From Jeongeupia sp. HS-3 (GTDB lineage Bacteria; Pseudomonadota; Gammaproteobacteria; Burkholderiales; Chitinibacteraceae): a DNA stretch of 64,000 bases. Location of the stretch: the NCBI RefSeq assembly GCF_015140455.1, contig NZ_AP024094.1, forward strand, positions 3,038,001 to 3,102,000. The letters run 5' to 3'. Every line of letters begins with the position of its first letter. Positions within the stretch are counted from its first letter, which is position 1. Positions 1-8,646 of this stretch are shown here, piece by piece. Below the pieces are notes generated by a model that was given only the letters and a program-made list of their open reading frames with translations, was not told the origin of the DNA and did not search any database. Position numbers and translations under genes: made by a program.

Positions 1-1
1 T

Positions 2-286
2 GTCGACAGTCAGGCCGAACAGCTCAGGGCAGGGGTGCGGCCGGGTCATCCGGCATGGGCATTCGATGCGCGGCAATTGACCATCTACACCGAGATCGAT
101 GGTGAAACGCGGTTACAGCACGTCGATCTGCCGCGCGGTGAATACACCGCCTACTACGCCGGCATGCGCGACGCGATGCTCGGCGTTGGCCCGAACCCGG
201 TGATGCCGTCCGATGCGGTCGCGGTGATGCGGGTGATCGAGGCCGGCATCGCCAGCGCGCAAAGCGGCCGGCGCGTCAGCCTCTGA
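2..286 (+). CDS. Gfo/Idh/MocA family oxidoreductase, C-terminal part (cut by window start)
   Basis: This is the last 94 codons of a gene that enters from the left; the frame is open to base 2 with no stop. The peptide reads like the C-terminal domain of NAD(P)-dependent Gfo/Idh/MocA oxidoreductases of the YdgJ type. It opens with an acidic/glutamine stretch and a PGHPAW segment, has a YTAYYAGMRDAM helix, and closes with VMRVIEAGIASAQSGRRV, which is typical of the final helix in this family. The GTG at 35 is an internal Val codon, not a start. The nucleotide-binding N-terminal domain lies outside the window, so the substrate cannot be inferred. Confidence 0.8.
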   Translation, partial: VDSQAEQLRAGVRPGHPAWAFDARQLTIYTEIDGETRLQHVDLPRGEYTAYYAGMRDAMLGVGPNPVMPSDAVAVMRVIEAGIASAQSGRRVSL

Positions 287-348
287 AAATCTACCCATGA
301 TCTTGCTGCGCGCCCCTGATCGGGGCTCATCCGCTGCTCGGAATCCTC

Positions 349-365
349 ATTTACCTGATGTAAAT
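349..365. repeat. Perfect inverted repeat between convergent genes
   Basis: ATTTAC and GTAAAT arms of 6 bp are separated by 5 bp in the 146-bp gap between the oxidoreductase tail and cutC. A second small hairpin (GCCCC/GGGGC) sits near 312-326. Neither has a clear T-run, so these may be weak transcription ends or simple palindromes. Confidence 0.4.
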
Positions 366-432
366 TCCGGTTCCTGTGCTGCTCTTCACCCCACTGAGGG
401 GCGCTCGCGACAGATCATGAGCAGATTGCGAT

Positions 433-1197
433 TTACGGTGCCAGCGCGCCGCGCGCGTTGGCGATCAGCTCGCGCACCAGCGCGGCGTCGGTGTCGACGA
501 TCGCGTATTCGTCCTGCCCCGGCGCACCCATTTTCACCACGGCGTTGCGGTAGCGCATGGCGCTGTCGCGCGGCGCGCGGCCGGAGCTGTGATATTCGCT
601 GCAACCGGTTGATCGCACCAGTTCGGCGATATTGTGGCCGCGCACGCCGGCGCCGGGCATCACGATCAGCCGCTCACCGGCGATCTCGTTCAAGCGCTTG
701 AGCATCGGGGCGCCTTCGAGTGCGCTCGGTGCCTGGCCGCTGGTGAGCAGCCGGTTGCAGCCGGTGGCAATGACGTCCTCGAGCGCCTGAATGGGGTCGC
801 GCGCGACGTCGAAGGCGCGGTGGAAGCTCACCTGCATCGGCGTCGCCAGCTCGACCAGCTCGCGCGTGCGGGCCACGTCGATATCGCCATCGGCGGTCAA
901 CAGCCCGATCACTACGCCGTCGACGCCGATTTTCTTGCAGGCGAGGATGTCGCGCTTCATCACCTCGAACTCGATCTCGTCGTAGAGAAAATCGCCGCCG
1001 CGCGGGCGGATGATGACATTGAGCGTGATCCACAGCCGGTCGCGCGCGACGGCGATGGCGCCGTGCGACGGCGTGGTACCGCCTTCGAGCAGGTTGTCGC
1101 AGAATTCGACGCGCGCCGCGCCGCCTTCCTGCGCTGCCAGTGCCGAGAAGACCGAGCCGGCACAGATTTCCAGCTGAATTTGATCGGGTTGGGACAT
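433..1197 (-). CDS. cutC: CutC family protein (copper homeostasis protein CutC)
   Basis: This 254-residue protein matches the CutC TIM-barrel family throughout. It begins with the strand segment LEICAGSVFSALAAQEGGA, then VEFCDNLLEGGTTPS, RPRGGDFLYDE and TSGQAPSALEG, which are family hallmarks. It is predicted cytosolic. CutC was linked to copper tolerance in E. coli, but the biochemical role is unsettled. The start at 1197 is preceded by GGAG at 7-nt spacing on the minus strand; the frame is open further upstream but that extension runs into the terminator of the preceding gene. It is a single gene, separated from the dynamin-like gene by a strong hairpin. Confidence 0.9.
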   Translation of the reverse strand: MSQPDQIQLEICAGSVFSALAAQEGGAARVEFCDNLLEGGTTPSHGAIAVARDRLWITLNVIIRPRGGDFLYDEIEFEVMKRDILACKKIGVDGVVIGLLTADGDIDVARTRELVELATPMQVSFHRAFDVARDPIQALEDVIATGCNRLLTSGQAPSALEGAPMLKRLNEIAGERLIVMPGAGVRGHNIAELVRSTGCSEYHSSGRAPRDSAMRYRNAVVKMGAPGQDEYAIVDTDAALVRELIANARGALAP

Positions 1198-1253
1198 GGT
1201 GTGCTCCGAAATGGATATCCGGATGGTAGCGCTGTGTGGAGGCAGGCCCAAAT

Positions 1254-1281
1254 AAAAAGCCGCGCAGTGGCGCGGCTTTTT
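1254..1281 (-). terminator. Rho-independent terminator after the dynamin-like gene
   Basis: A perfect 12-bp stem (AAAAAGCCGCGC with its complement) encloses a 4-nt loop and is symmetric with A and T runs. It lies 20 bp past the stop of the dynamin-like gene and upstream of cutC. Confidence 0.85.
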
Positions 1282-1300
1282 GTGGCGGATCAAACCCGCG

Positions 1301-3319
1301 TCAGGCGCTGCGGCGCTCTTGCGCCATGCCGGCGTTGAGCACGGCGAACACCGCTCGCTGCTTTTCGTTCAGCTCGGCCAGTTGCTGCGACAACTGGCGG
1401 TCGATGTCTTCGAGTTCCTCGATCCGGCCTTCGAGCGTGTCGGTGGCCTTGTGGATGCGCTTGATGCTTTCAAGCCGGCGGCGCAGTTGCAGCTGGTGCT
1501 CCTTCACCTGCGTTTCCATCGGCGCCATCACCGCCTTGAGCCAGTGCTCGACATCGCGGTTGGCGACTTCGAATACGTAAACGACGCGGCTGGCGACGGT
1601 TTCGAAGAACTTGTGCGTCAAACGCCCCTGACTGGTGGTCAACAAGCGGCCGATGGTGTTGAAATGCTCGCGGAACGACTTCTCCAGCCGGGCCAGCTCC
1701 TTGTGGTACTTCAGCGTCGAGAACGGCGGCGGCGTGACCTGACCGAGACCGTGCTCCTCGCTGAACTTCTTGTACATCGCCGCCATCATCGCCTGCACCT
1801 CGGCGACCTGCTCGGCGGCGCGGCTGATGTTGCCGTTCACGTCAGTGAAAAAGCGGTCCATGATCGAGCGCAGGCCGGCCTCGCCAAACGAGAACAGGCT
1901 GCGTTCCATTTCGGCGCGGATGCCGGCGATCTGCGCCTTCAGTGCGTCCATGCCGAGCAGCGTCAGCAACTGGTTCTGCTGCTGCGAGAAAATCGAGCGC
2001 AGCGCCTGAAAGCGCACCAGACCTTGCTCGAATTCTTTTTTGTCGGCCTGAACCTTGTCCATCATCTGCGTGACGACATCCTGATTCTTGCCGCGCAGTC
2101 CGGTGAGCTCGAACAATTGTTCGGTGACGCCATCACGGCGCGCGGTGAGGATGCCGCGCGTGGCCATGACGATGTCTTCGACCTCGGTCACGGTCGCATC
2201 GCGGACGATATCGAGCTTGGCCGGTAGCAACTCTTCCGAGAGTGCCGTTTCCAGCGCGGTCAGTTGCGCGCGTTCGAGCAATTCGGCGTTGCTCTGTACC
2301 TTGGCGACCAGCGCCTTTTGCGCCGAGACCGGATAGACCTGCCGGGCCGAGATGCCGAGCAGTTGCGCCGTGGTCTCCACCTGACGGGCGATTTCGGCGT
2401 CGGTTTCGGCCATCGATTTCAGCTCGTCCCAGAGCGTGTCGATCTTGTTGAGCACCACCAGCCGGCCACGGCCGTTGCCCTGGGCCTTGCCGATATGATT
2501 GCGCCAGACGTCGATGTCGCTCTTGGTGACGCCGGTTTCGGCGGCGAGGATGAACAGGATCGCGTGCGCGTTCGGCAGCAGGTTCAGCGTCAGCTCGGGC
2601 TCGGTACCGATCGCGTTCAGCCCCGGCGTATCCAGAATCACCAGACCCTGTTCGAGCAGCGGATGCGGGAAGTTGATGATCGCGTGGCGCCAGCAGGGGA
2701 TTTCGATCGTGCCATCGCTGGCTACGATCAGTTGCTGGTCGGGGTCGGCGGCGTCATACAAGCCGTAGCGCTGCGCCTCGGCTAGCGGTGCGCGACGGGT
2801 TTCGCCGACGCGGCGGAAAGCGGCGAGCAGCTGATCGGAATCATCCAGGTCGAGCGCAATCGTTTGCCATTCTTCCGGGTAACGGCGGTATTCACTGGTG
2901 GTGACGTTGTGGGCGCGGGTTTCGATCGGCAATAGCCGGATCGACGGGGTTTCATCGGCTTCGTACAGCAGCTCGGTCGGGCACATCGTGGTGCGCCCGG
3001 CCGACGAGGGCAGCACGCGCTTGCCGTAGTGGGCGAAGAAGATCGCGTTGATCAGCTCGGACTTGCCGCGCGAGAACTCGGCGACAAAGGCGATGTTGAG
3101 CTTGTCGTCCTTGAGCTTGCCCTGCAGCGAGGCGATGCGCAGCTGGGTCTGCGCGTCGTCGAGATCCTGCTCGGTCAGCCAGCGCGATAGCTGGGTGACC
3201 GATTGCGTCAGCGTGCTGCGCCAGTGGCTATAAGCCTGGAAGTCGCCGACGAGGCGGTCGCCCGCATCGGTCGGATCATTGACGGCGATGTCGTCGCGGT
3301 GCAGGTAATCGGTGCTCAT
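1301..3319 (-). CDS. Dynamin-like GTPase
   Basis: A 672-residue large GTPase of the bacterial dynamin-like class. Visible motifs are a P-loop at residues 80-87 (AEFSRGKS), switch threonines near 110-111 (GRTTMCPTE), DTPG at 230-233 and NKID at 291-294, followed by a long helical region rich in charged residues that would form the stalk. The first P-loop position is Ala instead of the canonical Gly; GKS is intact. Bacterial dynamin-like proteins remodel or protect membranes, but the role of this subfamily is not known to me. It follows mutM on the same strand with a 57-bp gap, so the two may be co-transcribed. The start at 3319 is an ATG. Confidence 0.85.
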   Translation of the reverse strand: MSTDYLHRDDIAVNDPTDAGDRLVGDFQAYSHWRSTLTQSVTQLSRWLTEQDLDDAQTQLRIASLQGKLKDDKLNIAFVAEFSRGKSELINAIFFAHYGKRVLPSSAGRTTMCPTELLYEADETPSIRLLPIETRAHNVTTSEYRRYPEEWQTIALDLDDSDQLLAAFRRVGETRRAPLAEAQRYGLYDAADPDQQLIVASDGTIEIPCWRHAIINFPHPLLEQGLVILDTPGLNAIGTEPELTLNLLPNAHAILFILAAETGVTKSDIDVWRNHIGKAQGNGRGRLVVLNKIDTLWDELKSMAETDAEIARQVETTAQLLGISARQVYPVSAQKALVAKVQSNAELLERAQLTALETALSEELLPAKLDIVRDATVTEVEDIVMATRGILTARRDGVTEQLFELTGLRGKNQDVVTQMMDKVQADKKEFEQGLVRFQALRSIFSQQQNQLLTLLGMDALKAQIAGIRAEMERSLFSFGEAGLRSIMDRFFTDVNGNISRAAEQVAEVQAMMAAMYKKFSEEHGLGQVTPPPFSTLKYHKELARLEKSFREHFNTIGRLLTTSQGRLTHKFFETVASRVVYVFEVANRDVEHWLKAVMAPMETQVKEHQLQLRRRLESIKRIHKATDTLEGRIEELEDIDRQLSQQLAELNEKQRAVFAVLNAGMAQERRSA

Positions 3320-3376
3320 GGCGGCTCACGGCGGTGTAAATATTGCCGCTGTTATCGCCCGCCGCTACAGCCCTTG

Positions 3377-4192
3377 TCAACGCTGGCAGTGGGGGCAGTA
3401 GTAGCTTGTCCGCTGGCCGATACGAATTTGCCGGATGAGCGTGCCGCAAACGCGGCAGGGTGTGTCATTCCGGCCATAAACAAAGGCATTGAGCTGGAAG
3501 TAACCGGGCTTGCCCTCGGAGTCGACGAAGTCGCGCAGCGTGCTGCCGCCGGCGCTGATGGCCTCGGTCAGCGTGGCCTTGATCGCCGCAACCAGACGAT
3601 CGATCTCCTCGGGATTGAGTGTGGCGGCGGCTCGTTCCGGATGCACGCCGCTGCGAAACAGCGACTCGGACGCATAGATATTGCCGACACCGACGACGAC
3701 GTGGTTATCCATGATCGCCAGCTTCACCGCGCGGCGCGTCCGCTGCAGCGCCGCGGCGAGGTGGCCGGCGTCGAAGGCATCGGAGAGTGGCTCCGGCCCG
3801 AGCGCGGCGATCAGCGGGTGCTCGCTGGCGTCACCGTCGGCCCACAGCAGCGCGCCAAAGCGGCGCGGGTCGCGGTAGCGCAGGCGTACGCCCGACGCGA
3901 GCACCAGGTCGAAATGGTCGTGTTTTTCCGGCGGGAAGGCCTCGGTCAGTACGCGCAGGCTGCCGCTCATGCCGAGGTGAATGATCAGCGTGCCGGTATC
4001 GAAACCGATCAGCAGATACTTGGCGCGGCGGCGGAGGTTGCGGATCGGCTGGCCGGCGATACGCGCCGGCAAATCGGCTGGAATCGGCCAGCGCAGCCGG
4101 CTTTCGCGGATCACCAGTTCACGAACCGTGGCTAGCTCGAGATAGGGCGCAACGCCACGGCGTGTAGTTTCGACTTCAGGAAGTTCTGGCAT
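3377..4192 (-). CDS. mutM: Formamidopyrimidine-DNA glycosylase (Fpg/MutM)
   Basis: This base-excision repair enzyme removes 8-oxoguanine and formamidopyrimidines and cleaves the abasic site. The protein is 271 residues, the usual length. It starts MPELPEVE, so the catalytic N-terminal Pro2 and Glu3 are present after Met removal. The C-terminal zinc finger has four cysteines at 246, 249, 266 and 269. It is transcribed divergently from the TPR lipoprotein gene, with a 94-bp shared upstream region, and is followed by the dynamin-like gene. Confidence 0.97.
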   Translation of the reverse strand: MPELPEVETTRRGVAPYLELATVRELVIRESRLRWPIPADLPARIAGQPIRNLRRRAKYLLIGFDTGTLIIHLGMSGSLRVLTEAFPPEKHDHFDLVLASGVRLRYRDPRRFGALLWADGDASEHPLIAALGPEPLSDAFDAGHLAAALQRTRRAVKLAIMDNHVVVGVGNIYASESLFRSGVHPERAAATLNPEEIDRLVAAIKATLTEAISAGGSTLRDFVDSEGKPGYFQLNAFVYGRNDTPCRVCGTLIRQIRIGQRTSYYCPHCQR

Positions 4193-4286
4193 GGTCTTTA
4201 CTGTGAGGGCGTGCCGGCGTTTGGACGCGCCGCCGCCGATTCATTAAGATCAGTCTGTCTAACATAAAACAGGCAAATCCGTCGTT

Positions 4287-6074
4287 ATGACCAAACCGCC
4301 CGTCGTTCGTATCTCGCGTTTATTGTCGGCGCTGTTGTTGGCGTTCGGGCTATCGGCTTGCGCATCGCTGAGTTCGGCGCCGACCGCGCCCAGCCATGCC
4401 AGCGAACCGGCCGCGGACGCGACGCCAGAGCCGGATGGTGACGAGATTCCGGCCGATAAACTACCCAACCAGCCGCTGACCAGCGAACTGCTGATGCGCT
4501 TTCTGGTTGGCGATATCGCGCTGCAACGCAATCAGCCGCAACTGGCCGCGCAAACCTGGCACGACCTTGTGCTGAAGACCAATGATCCGCGCGTTGCCCG
4601 CCGGGCGACCGAAGTCGCCATCGGCAGTGGTCAGTTGGCAATCGCCCGTGACGATGCGCAGCGCTGGATAGACGCGGTGCCCGATTCGATCGCCGCACGT
4701 CAGGTCATGCTCAGCCTGCTGATTCGCGCCAACCGGCTCGACGAAGCCAAGCCGCACATGCAGGCACTGCTCGCGGCACAGCCGCAGGAAATCGCGCCGT
4801 TCTTCCTGCAAATGCACATGCTCTGGGACAAGAACACCGACCGCGAGGCCGCCTTGCGCTTGACCGAAGAACTGACCACGCCGTACCCGCAGCTCGCCGA
4901 GGCGCGCTTTGCCCGTGCCGTGGCACTGGCGAATGTCGGCCGTCTCGACGATTCGCTCAAAGAGCTCGATGAGGCGAACCGGCTCAAGCCCGATTGGGAG
5001 CCGGCAATCCTGTATCGCGCGCAGTTGATGGGCAAATCGTCGACGCCACAGGCGCGCATCGATTACCTCCAGTCAGCCGAGCGGCGCGTACCCAAATCGA
5101 TGGCCTTGCGATCGGTGCTGGCGCGCGAATACGTTGAAGCCTCGCAATTTGCCGCGGCGCTCAAGGTTTACGACCAGATGCTCGTGTTGCAGCCGAACAA
5201 TCTCGAGGCGCTGATGGGCAGCGGTCTGGTGGCGCTGCAAATGCGCGATCTGGACACCGCCGAGCAACGATTGTCGAGGGCCACCGAACTGGCTCCGCAG
5301 CAAACCGGCAACCTGCGCTATTACCTCGGTCAGATCGCCGAGGAGCGTTACCGCTTTCCCGAGGCGCGTGACTGGTATCAGGGCGTCGACGGCGAATTCA
5401 AACCCGCGGCCGACAAACGACTGGTGCGTGTGCTCGCGCGTTTGGGCGATACCGACGGTGCGCTGGCGCTGCTCAAAACGCTGCCGGCCGAAACCGATGA
5501 GGCGCGGGTTGCAAACCTCCAGCTGACCGCCTCGGTGTGGCGCGAGGCGCGGCAGTATCGCAAGGGCTACGACGTATTGGGCGAGGGGCTCAAGCGTTAT
5601 CCGGGCAACGCCGACCTGATCTATGACCGTTCGCTGTTCGCCGATCTGCTGGGTGATTACGCCGAATCCGAGGCCGAGTTGCGCCGCTATCTGGCGCTTG
5701 AACCCGATAGCGTCATGGGGCAGAACGCGCTGGGTTATACGCTGGCGAACCGCTCCACTTTGGCGGATACGGCGCGGCTGGCCGAATCCGAGAAGCTGCT
5801 GAATGCCGCTATCGTCAAGGAGCCCGACAACCCGACCATTCTCGACAGTCTTGGCTGGTTGCGTTTTCGGCAGGGCAAGCCTGCTGAAGCACGGGCGCTG
5901 CTGGAAAAAGCCTATGCCAAGATGCCTGATCCGGAAATCGGTACGCACTTGGGTGAAGTGCTCTGGCAACTGGGAGACAAGAGGGCGGCACAAAAGCTGT
6001 TTGACGCCGCCAGACTGCTCGACCCCCAGAGTGAAATCCTGCGCGAGGCGGTTCAGCGGCTGGGTGCGCAGTGA
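4287..6074 (+). CDS. Tetratricopeptide repeat lipoprotein
   Basis: A 595-residue secreted TPR protein. Residues 1-24 form a lipoprotein signal peptide ending in the lipobox LSAC with the modified cysteine at 25. An acidic, Pro/Ala-rich linker (about 27-55) follows, then repeated helix pairs with TPR character to the C-terminus (for example the segments around LKVYDQMLVLQPNNLEALMG and LEKAYAKMPDPEIGTHLGEV). It should sit on the periplasmic side of a membrane and act as a protein-interaction scaffold. It overlaps lolB by 4 bp. This neighbourhood fits an envelope function, but no specific partner can be named. Confidence 0.85.
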   Translation: MTKPPVVRISRLLSALLLAFGLSACASLSSAPTAPSHASEPAADATPEPDGDEIPADKLPNQPLTSELLMRFLVGDIALQRNQPQLAAQTWHDLVLKTNDPRVARRATEVAIGSGQLAIARDDAQRWIDAVPDSIAARQVMLSLLIRANRLDEAKPHMQALLAAQPQEIAPFFLQMHMLWDKNTDREAALRLTEELTTPYPQLAEARFARAVALANVGRLDDSLKELDEANRLKPDWEPAILYRAQLMGKSSTPQARIDYLQSAERRVPKSMALRSVLAREYVEASQFAAALKVYDQMLVLQPNNLEALMGSGLVALQMRDLDTAEQRLSRATELAPQQTGNLRYYLGQIAEERYRFPEARDWYQGVDGEFKPAADKRLVRVLARLGDTDGALALLKTLPAETDEARVANLQLTASVWREARQYRKGYDVLGEGLKRYPGNADLIYDRSLFADLLGDYAESEAELRRYLALEPDSVMGQNALGYTLANRSTLADTARLAESEKLLNAAIVKEPDNPTILDSLGWLRFRQGKPAEARALLEKAYAKMPDPEIGTHLGEVLWQLGDKRAAQKLFDAARLLDPQSEILREAVQRLGAQ

Positions 6075-6607
6075 GCCGCCGGTTTACCGTCTTGCTCGCC
6101 GTCATCCTGCTGGCGGGCTGCTCGACCTTGCCCGCGCCGGCTCCCGGCGAGCTGGCTGCCTTGGGGCGGGTCAGCATCAAGCGAGCGCAAGGCAATGAAT
6201 ATGCCAACTTCATCTGGACTTGGCGCGCCACCGAGAACCGGCTGGCACTGAATAACCCGCTTGGCCAGACGCTGGCCGAACTGACGCTGACGTCCGGTGG
6301 CGCGAGCTACCGTGATGCCAACGGCCGGGTGTTGAGCGCTGGCGACGCCGATGCGCTGCTGCAGGAGGGGCTGGGCTGGTCGGTGCCGGTCAACGGCCTT
6401 GCACACTGGCTCAAGGGCGAGGCCGATCCGGCCAGCCCGGCGAGCATCAGCGATGCCGATGGCAAGCGCATCATTCATCAGGCCGGCTGGCAGATCGAAT
6501 TGTCCGACTGGCTGTCTCGGGGCAATGGCCAGCAACTGCCGCGCCGCCTCTACCTCACCCGCCCAGATATTGAACTGCGAATTGCGATTTCCGAATGGCA
6601 ACCCTGA
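6071..6607 (+). CDS. lolB: Outer-membrane lipoprotein receptor LolB
   Basis: LolB takes lipoproteins from periplasmic LolA and inserts them into the outer membrane. The 178-residue protein has a short signal peptide and lipobox LAGC with Cys17. The GRVSIK...NFIWTWRATENRLALNNPLGQTLAELTL pattern is the first beta part of the LolB barrel. It uses a GTG start at 6071 that overlaps the TGA of the TPR gene, so translation is probably coupled. Its 3' end overlaps ispE by 13 bp. LolB-ispE adjacency is common in proteobacteria. Confidence 0.93.
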   Translation: MSRRFTVLLAVILLAGCSTLPAPAPGELAALGRVSIKRAQGNEYANFIWTWRATENRLALNNPLGQTLAELTLTSGGASYRDANGRVLSAGDADALLQEGLGWSVPVNGLAHWLKGEADPASPASISDADGKRIIHQAGWQIELSDWLSRGNGQQLPRRLYLTRPDIELRIAISEWQP

Positions 6608-7464
6608 ACGACTTCCCGGCCGACGCCGATGGCTGGCGCGCGTTTCCGGCGCCGGCCAAACTCAACCTGTTCCTGCACATCATTGGCCGCCGCGATGACG
6701 GCTACCACCTGTTGCAGTCGGTCTTCCAGCTGATTGATCTGGCTGACACCATCCGCCTGCGGCTGCGCGACGATGGCGAGGTTGTCCGCGTTGATCCGCT
6801 ACCGGGGGTGCCGAGCGATAGCGATCTGACCGTGCGTGCGGCACGGCTGCTGCAGCGCGAAACCGGCTGCTCTCTTGGCGTCGAGATCAACATCGACAAA
6901 CACCTACCCATGGGCGGTGGTGTCGGCGGCGGCAGCTCGGACGCGGCGACGGTGCTGCTGGCGCTGAACCGTTTGTGGCGACTGGATCTGAGCCGGGAGC
7001 GCCTGATGCAGCTTGGTTTGGCGCTGGGCGCGGATGTGCCGTTCTTCCTGTTCGGCGAAGCCGCCTTCGTCGAAGGCGTCGGTGAGAAAATGCGCGCGGT
7101 GGCGAGCGCCGATGGCTGGTACGTGGTGTTGCAGCCGCCGGTGCACGTGCCGACGCCGGAAATTTTTTCCGACCCAAGCTTGACACGCGATACGCCGTCA
7201 CTTAATATGCGCGACCTCAGCACTGCAACTACTCGCAACGATTTGCAGGTAGTGGCGGCGAGGAAGCATCCTCTGGTCGAGCAATACATCGCTTGGCTGA
7301 GCCGGTTTTCACCGGCAAGGATGACCGGTTCGGGGAGTTGTGTTTTTGCACATTTTTCTTCACAAGCCGGCGCGAATACAGTAGTATCGCTGCTTCCTCG
7401 GGACATGACCGGATGGGTTGCGAAAGCGATTGATCGTCATCCGTTGAAAGAATTTGCCGGGTAA
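6595..7464 (+). CDS. ispE: 4-diphosphocytidyl-2-C-methyl-D-erythritol kinase
   Basis: IspE phosphorylates CDP-methylerythritol in the MEP pathway of isoprenoid synthesis. The protein is 289 residues and carries the GHMP-kinase features: PAPAKLNLFLHI near residues 18-29 and the glycine-rich ATP loop at about 105-117 (PMGGGVGGGSSDA). The C-terminal motif RMTGSGSCVFA is also present. The start ATG lies inside lolB. A strong sigma70-type promoter is embedded in its 3' third (see 7180-7208) and would drive the downstream tRNA gene. Confidence 0.97.
   Translation: MATLNDFPADADGWRAFPAPAKLNLFLHIIGRRDDGYHLLQSVFQLIDLADTIRLRLRDDGEVVRVDPLPGVPSDSDLTVRAARLLQRETGCSLGVEINIDKHLPMGGGVGGGSSDAATVLLALNRLWRLDLSRERLMQLGLALGADVPFFLFGEAAFVEGVGEKMRAVASADGWYVVLQPPVHVPTPEIFSDPSLTRDTPSLNMRDLSTATTRNDLQVVAARKHPLVEQYIAWLSRFSPARMTGSGSCVFAHFSSQAGANTVVSLLPRDMTGWVAKAIDRHPLKEFAG
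7180..7208 (+). promoter_or_regulatory. Sigma70-type promoter inside ispE, upstream of tRNA-Gln
   Basis: TTGACA at 7180-7185 is separated by exactly 17 bp from TAATAT at 7203-7208. It is followed by a GC-rich discriminator (GCGCGACC), the pattern of stable-RNA promoters under stringent control. The predicted start is about 265 bp upstream of the tRNA. Confidence 0.6.
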
Positions 7465-7479
7465 TCGGCAAGTGCCGCT

Positions 7480-7556
7480 AGGGGAGTCGCCAAGTTGGTT
7501 AAGGCATCGGATTTTGATTCCGACATGCGAAGGTTCGAATCCTTCTTCCCCTGCCA
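7480..7556 (+). tRNA. tRNA-Gln (anticodon TTG)
   Basis: A 77-nt cloverleaf with the acceptor stem AGGGGAG/TTCCCCT (one G-U pair), discriminator G and encoded CCA. The anticodon stem TCGGA/TCCGA encloses the loop TTTTGAT, giving anticodon TTG for CAA (Gln). The T arm contains GGTTCGAATCC. It lies 15 bp after ispE and is followed by a strong terminator-like hairpin before prs. Confidence 0.96.
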
Positions 7557-7566
7557 AATTCGAAAA

Positions 7567-7604
7567 GAAAAGCGTGTAACCCGGGTTACACGCTTTTCGT
7601 TTTT
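7567..7604 (+). terminator. Strong hairpin terminator between tRNA-Gln and prs
   Basis: A 16-bp perfect inverted repeat (GAAAAGCGTGTAACCC and its complement) is followed by GTTTTT. It ends only a few bases before the prs ribosome-binding site (AGGG at 7607-7610), so prs transcripts starting upstream must read through it. Confidence 0.8.
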
Positions 7605-7617
7605 CTAGGGTTTGAAA

Positions 7618-8568
7618 ATGGCTTACGACAGCCTCATGGTCTTTACCGGCAACGCTAACCCCAAGCTTGCCGATCGTGTTGTCAATCACCTCGACATCTC
7701 ACTGGGCCGGGCTACCGTCGGCCGCTTCTCCGATGGCGAAGTGACGGTCGAGCTGCTGGAAAACGTTCGCGGTCGCGACGTCTTCGTGCTGCAGTCGACC
7801 TGTGTGCCAACCAACGACAACATCATGGAGCTGATCCTGATCGTCGATGCGCTCAAGCGTGCGTCGGCCGGCCGGATCACCGCCGCCATTCCTTACTTCG
7901 GCTACGCCCGTCAGGATCGCCGCCCGCGTTCGGCGCGTGTACCGATCTCGGCTAAGGTCGTCGCCAACATGCTGCAGGCCGCCGGTGTCGACCGTCTGCT
8001 GACCGTCGATGTGCATGCCGACCAGATTCAGGGCTTCTTTGATATCCCGGTCGACAACATCTACTCGACCCCGGTGCTGTTCGCCGATATCCGCGCGCAA
8101 AACTACGAGAACCTGATGGTTGTGTCGCCCGACGTCGGCGGCGTGCTGCGGGCCCGTGCGATGGCCAAGCAGCTCGGTACCGATATGGCGATCATCGACA
8201 AGCGTCGTCCGAAAGCCAACGTCGCCGAAGTGATGCACATCATCGGCGACGTGAAAGACCGCACCTGTTTGATCGTCGACGACATGATCGATACCGCCAA
8301 CACCCTGTGCAAGGCCGCCGCCGCGCTGAAGGCGCATGGCGCCAAGCGCGTGCTGGCGTATGCGACGCACCCGGTGTTCTCGGGTGCCGCGGTCGAGCGC
8401 ATCGTGCAGTCGGATCTGGACGAAGTCGTCGTCACCGATACCATTCCGCTCTCCGACGCCGCCGAGCTGTCGGGCCGCATCCGCTGCGTATCGATCGCCG
8501 GCCTGCTGGCCGAGACGATGCGCCGCATCAACAACGAAGAGTCGGTTTCATCGCTGTTCGTTGACTAA
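7618..8568 (+). CDS. prs: Ribose-phosphate pyrophosphokinase (PRPP synthetase)
   Basis: Prs makes PRPP from ribose 5-phosphate and ATP, feeding purine, pyrimidine, histidine, tryptophan and NAD synthesis. It is 316 residues, the class I length. The catalytic flexible loop [12 protein letters not shown] starts at residue 96. The PRPP-binding signature [10 protein letters not shown] lies near 220-229. I chose ATG 7618 because AGGG is 7 nt upstream and the family starts [11 protein letters not shown]; a TTG two codons upstream is less likely. The order ispE, tRNA-Gln, prs, rplY is typical of betaproteobacteria. Confidence 0.97.
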   Translation: MAYDSLMVFTGNANPKLADRVVNHLDISLGRATVGRFSDGEVTVELLENVRGRDVFVLQSTCVPTNDNIMELILIVDALKRASAGRITAAIPYFGYARQDRRPRSARVPISAKVVANMLQAAGVDRLLTVDVHADQIQGFFDIPVDNIYSTPVLFADIRAQNYENLMVVSPDVGGVLRARAMAKQLGTDMAIIDKRRPKANVAEVMHIIGDVKDRTCLIVDDMIDTANTLCKAAAALKAHGAKRVLAYATHPVFSGAAVERIVQSDLDEVVVTDTIPLSDAAELSGRIRCVSIAGLLAETMRRINNEESVSSLFVD

Positions 8569-8594
8569 TTCAGGGGAATCATCCCCCGGAATCG

Positions 8595-8627
8595 ACAGCC
8601 TTCCTGGTCGCGGGAGGCTGTTGCTTT
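8595..8627 (+). terminator. Possible weak terminator between prs and rplY
   Basis: ACAGCCT (8595-8601) pairs with AGGCTGT (8615-8621) and is followed by TGCTTTT. The T-run is short, so partial read-through into rplY is expected. Confidence 0.45.
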
Positions 8628-8646
8628 TAATGCTATGGAGCACACC

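Noticed and set aside
1280-2227. A 315-codon plus-strand frame inside the dynamin-like gene
   Set aside because: It is antisense to a gene with clear GTPase motifs and lacks a ribosome site.
7612-7620. TTG start for prs two codons upstream
   Set aside because: The family start is the ATG at 7618, and AGGG is correctly spaced from it.
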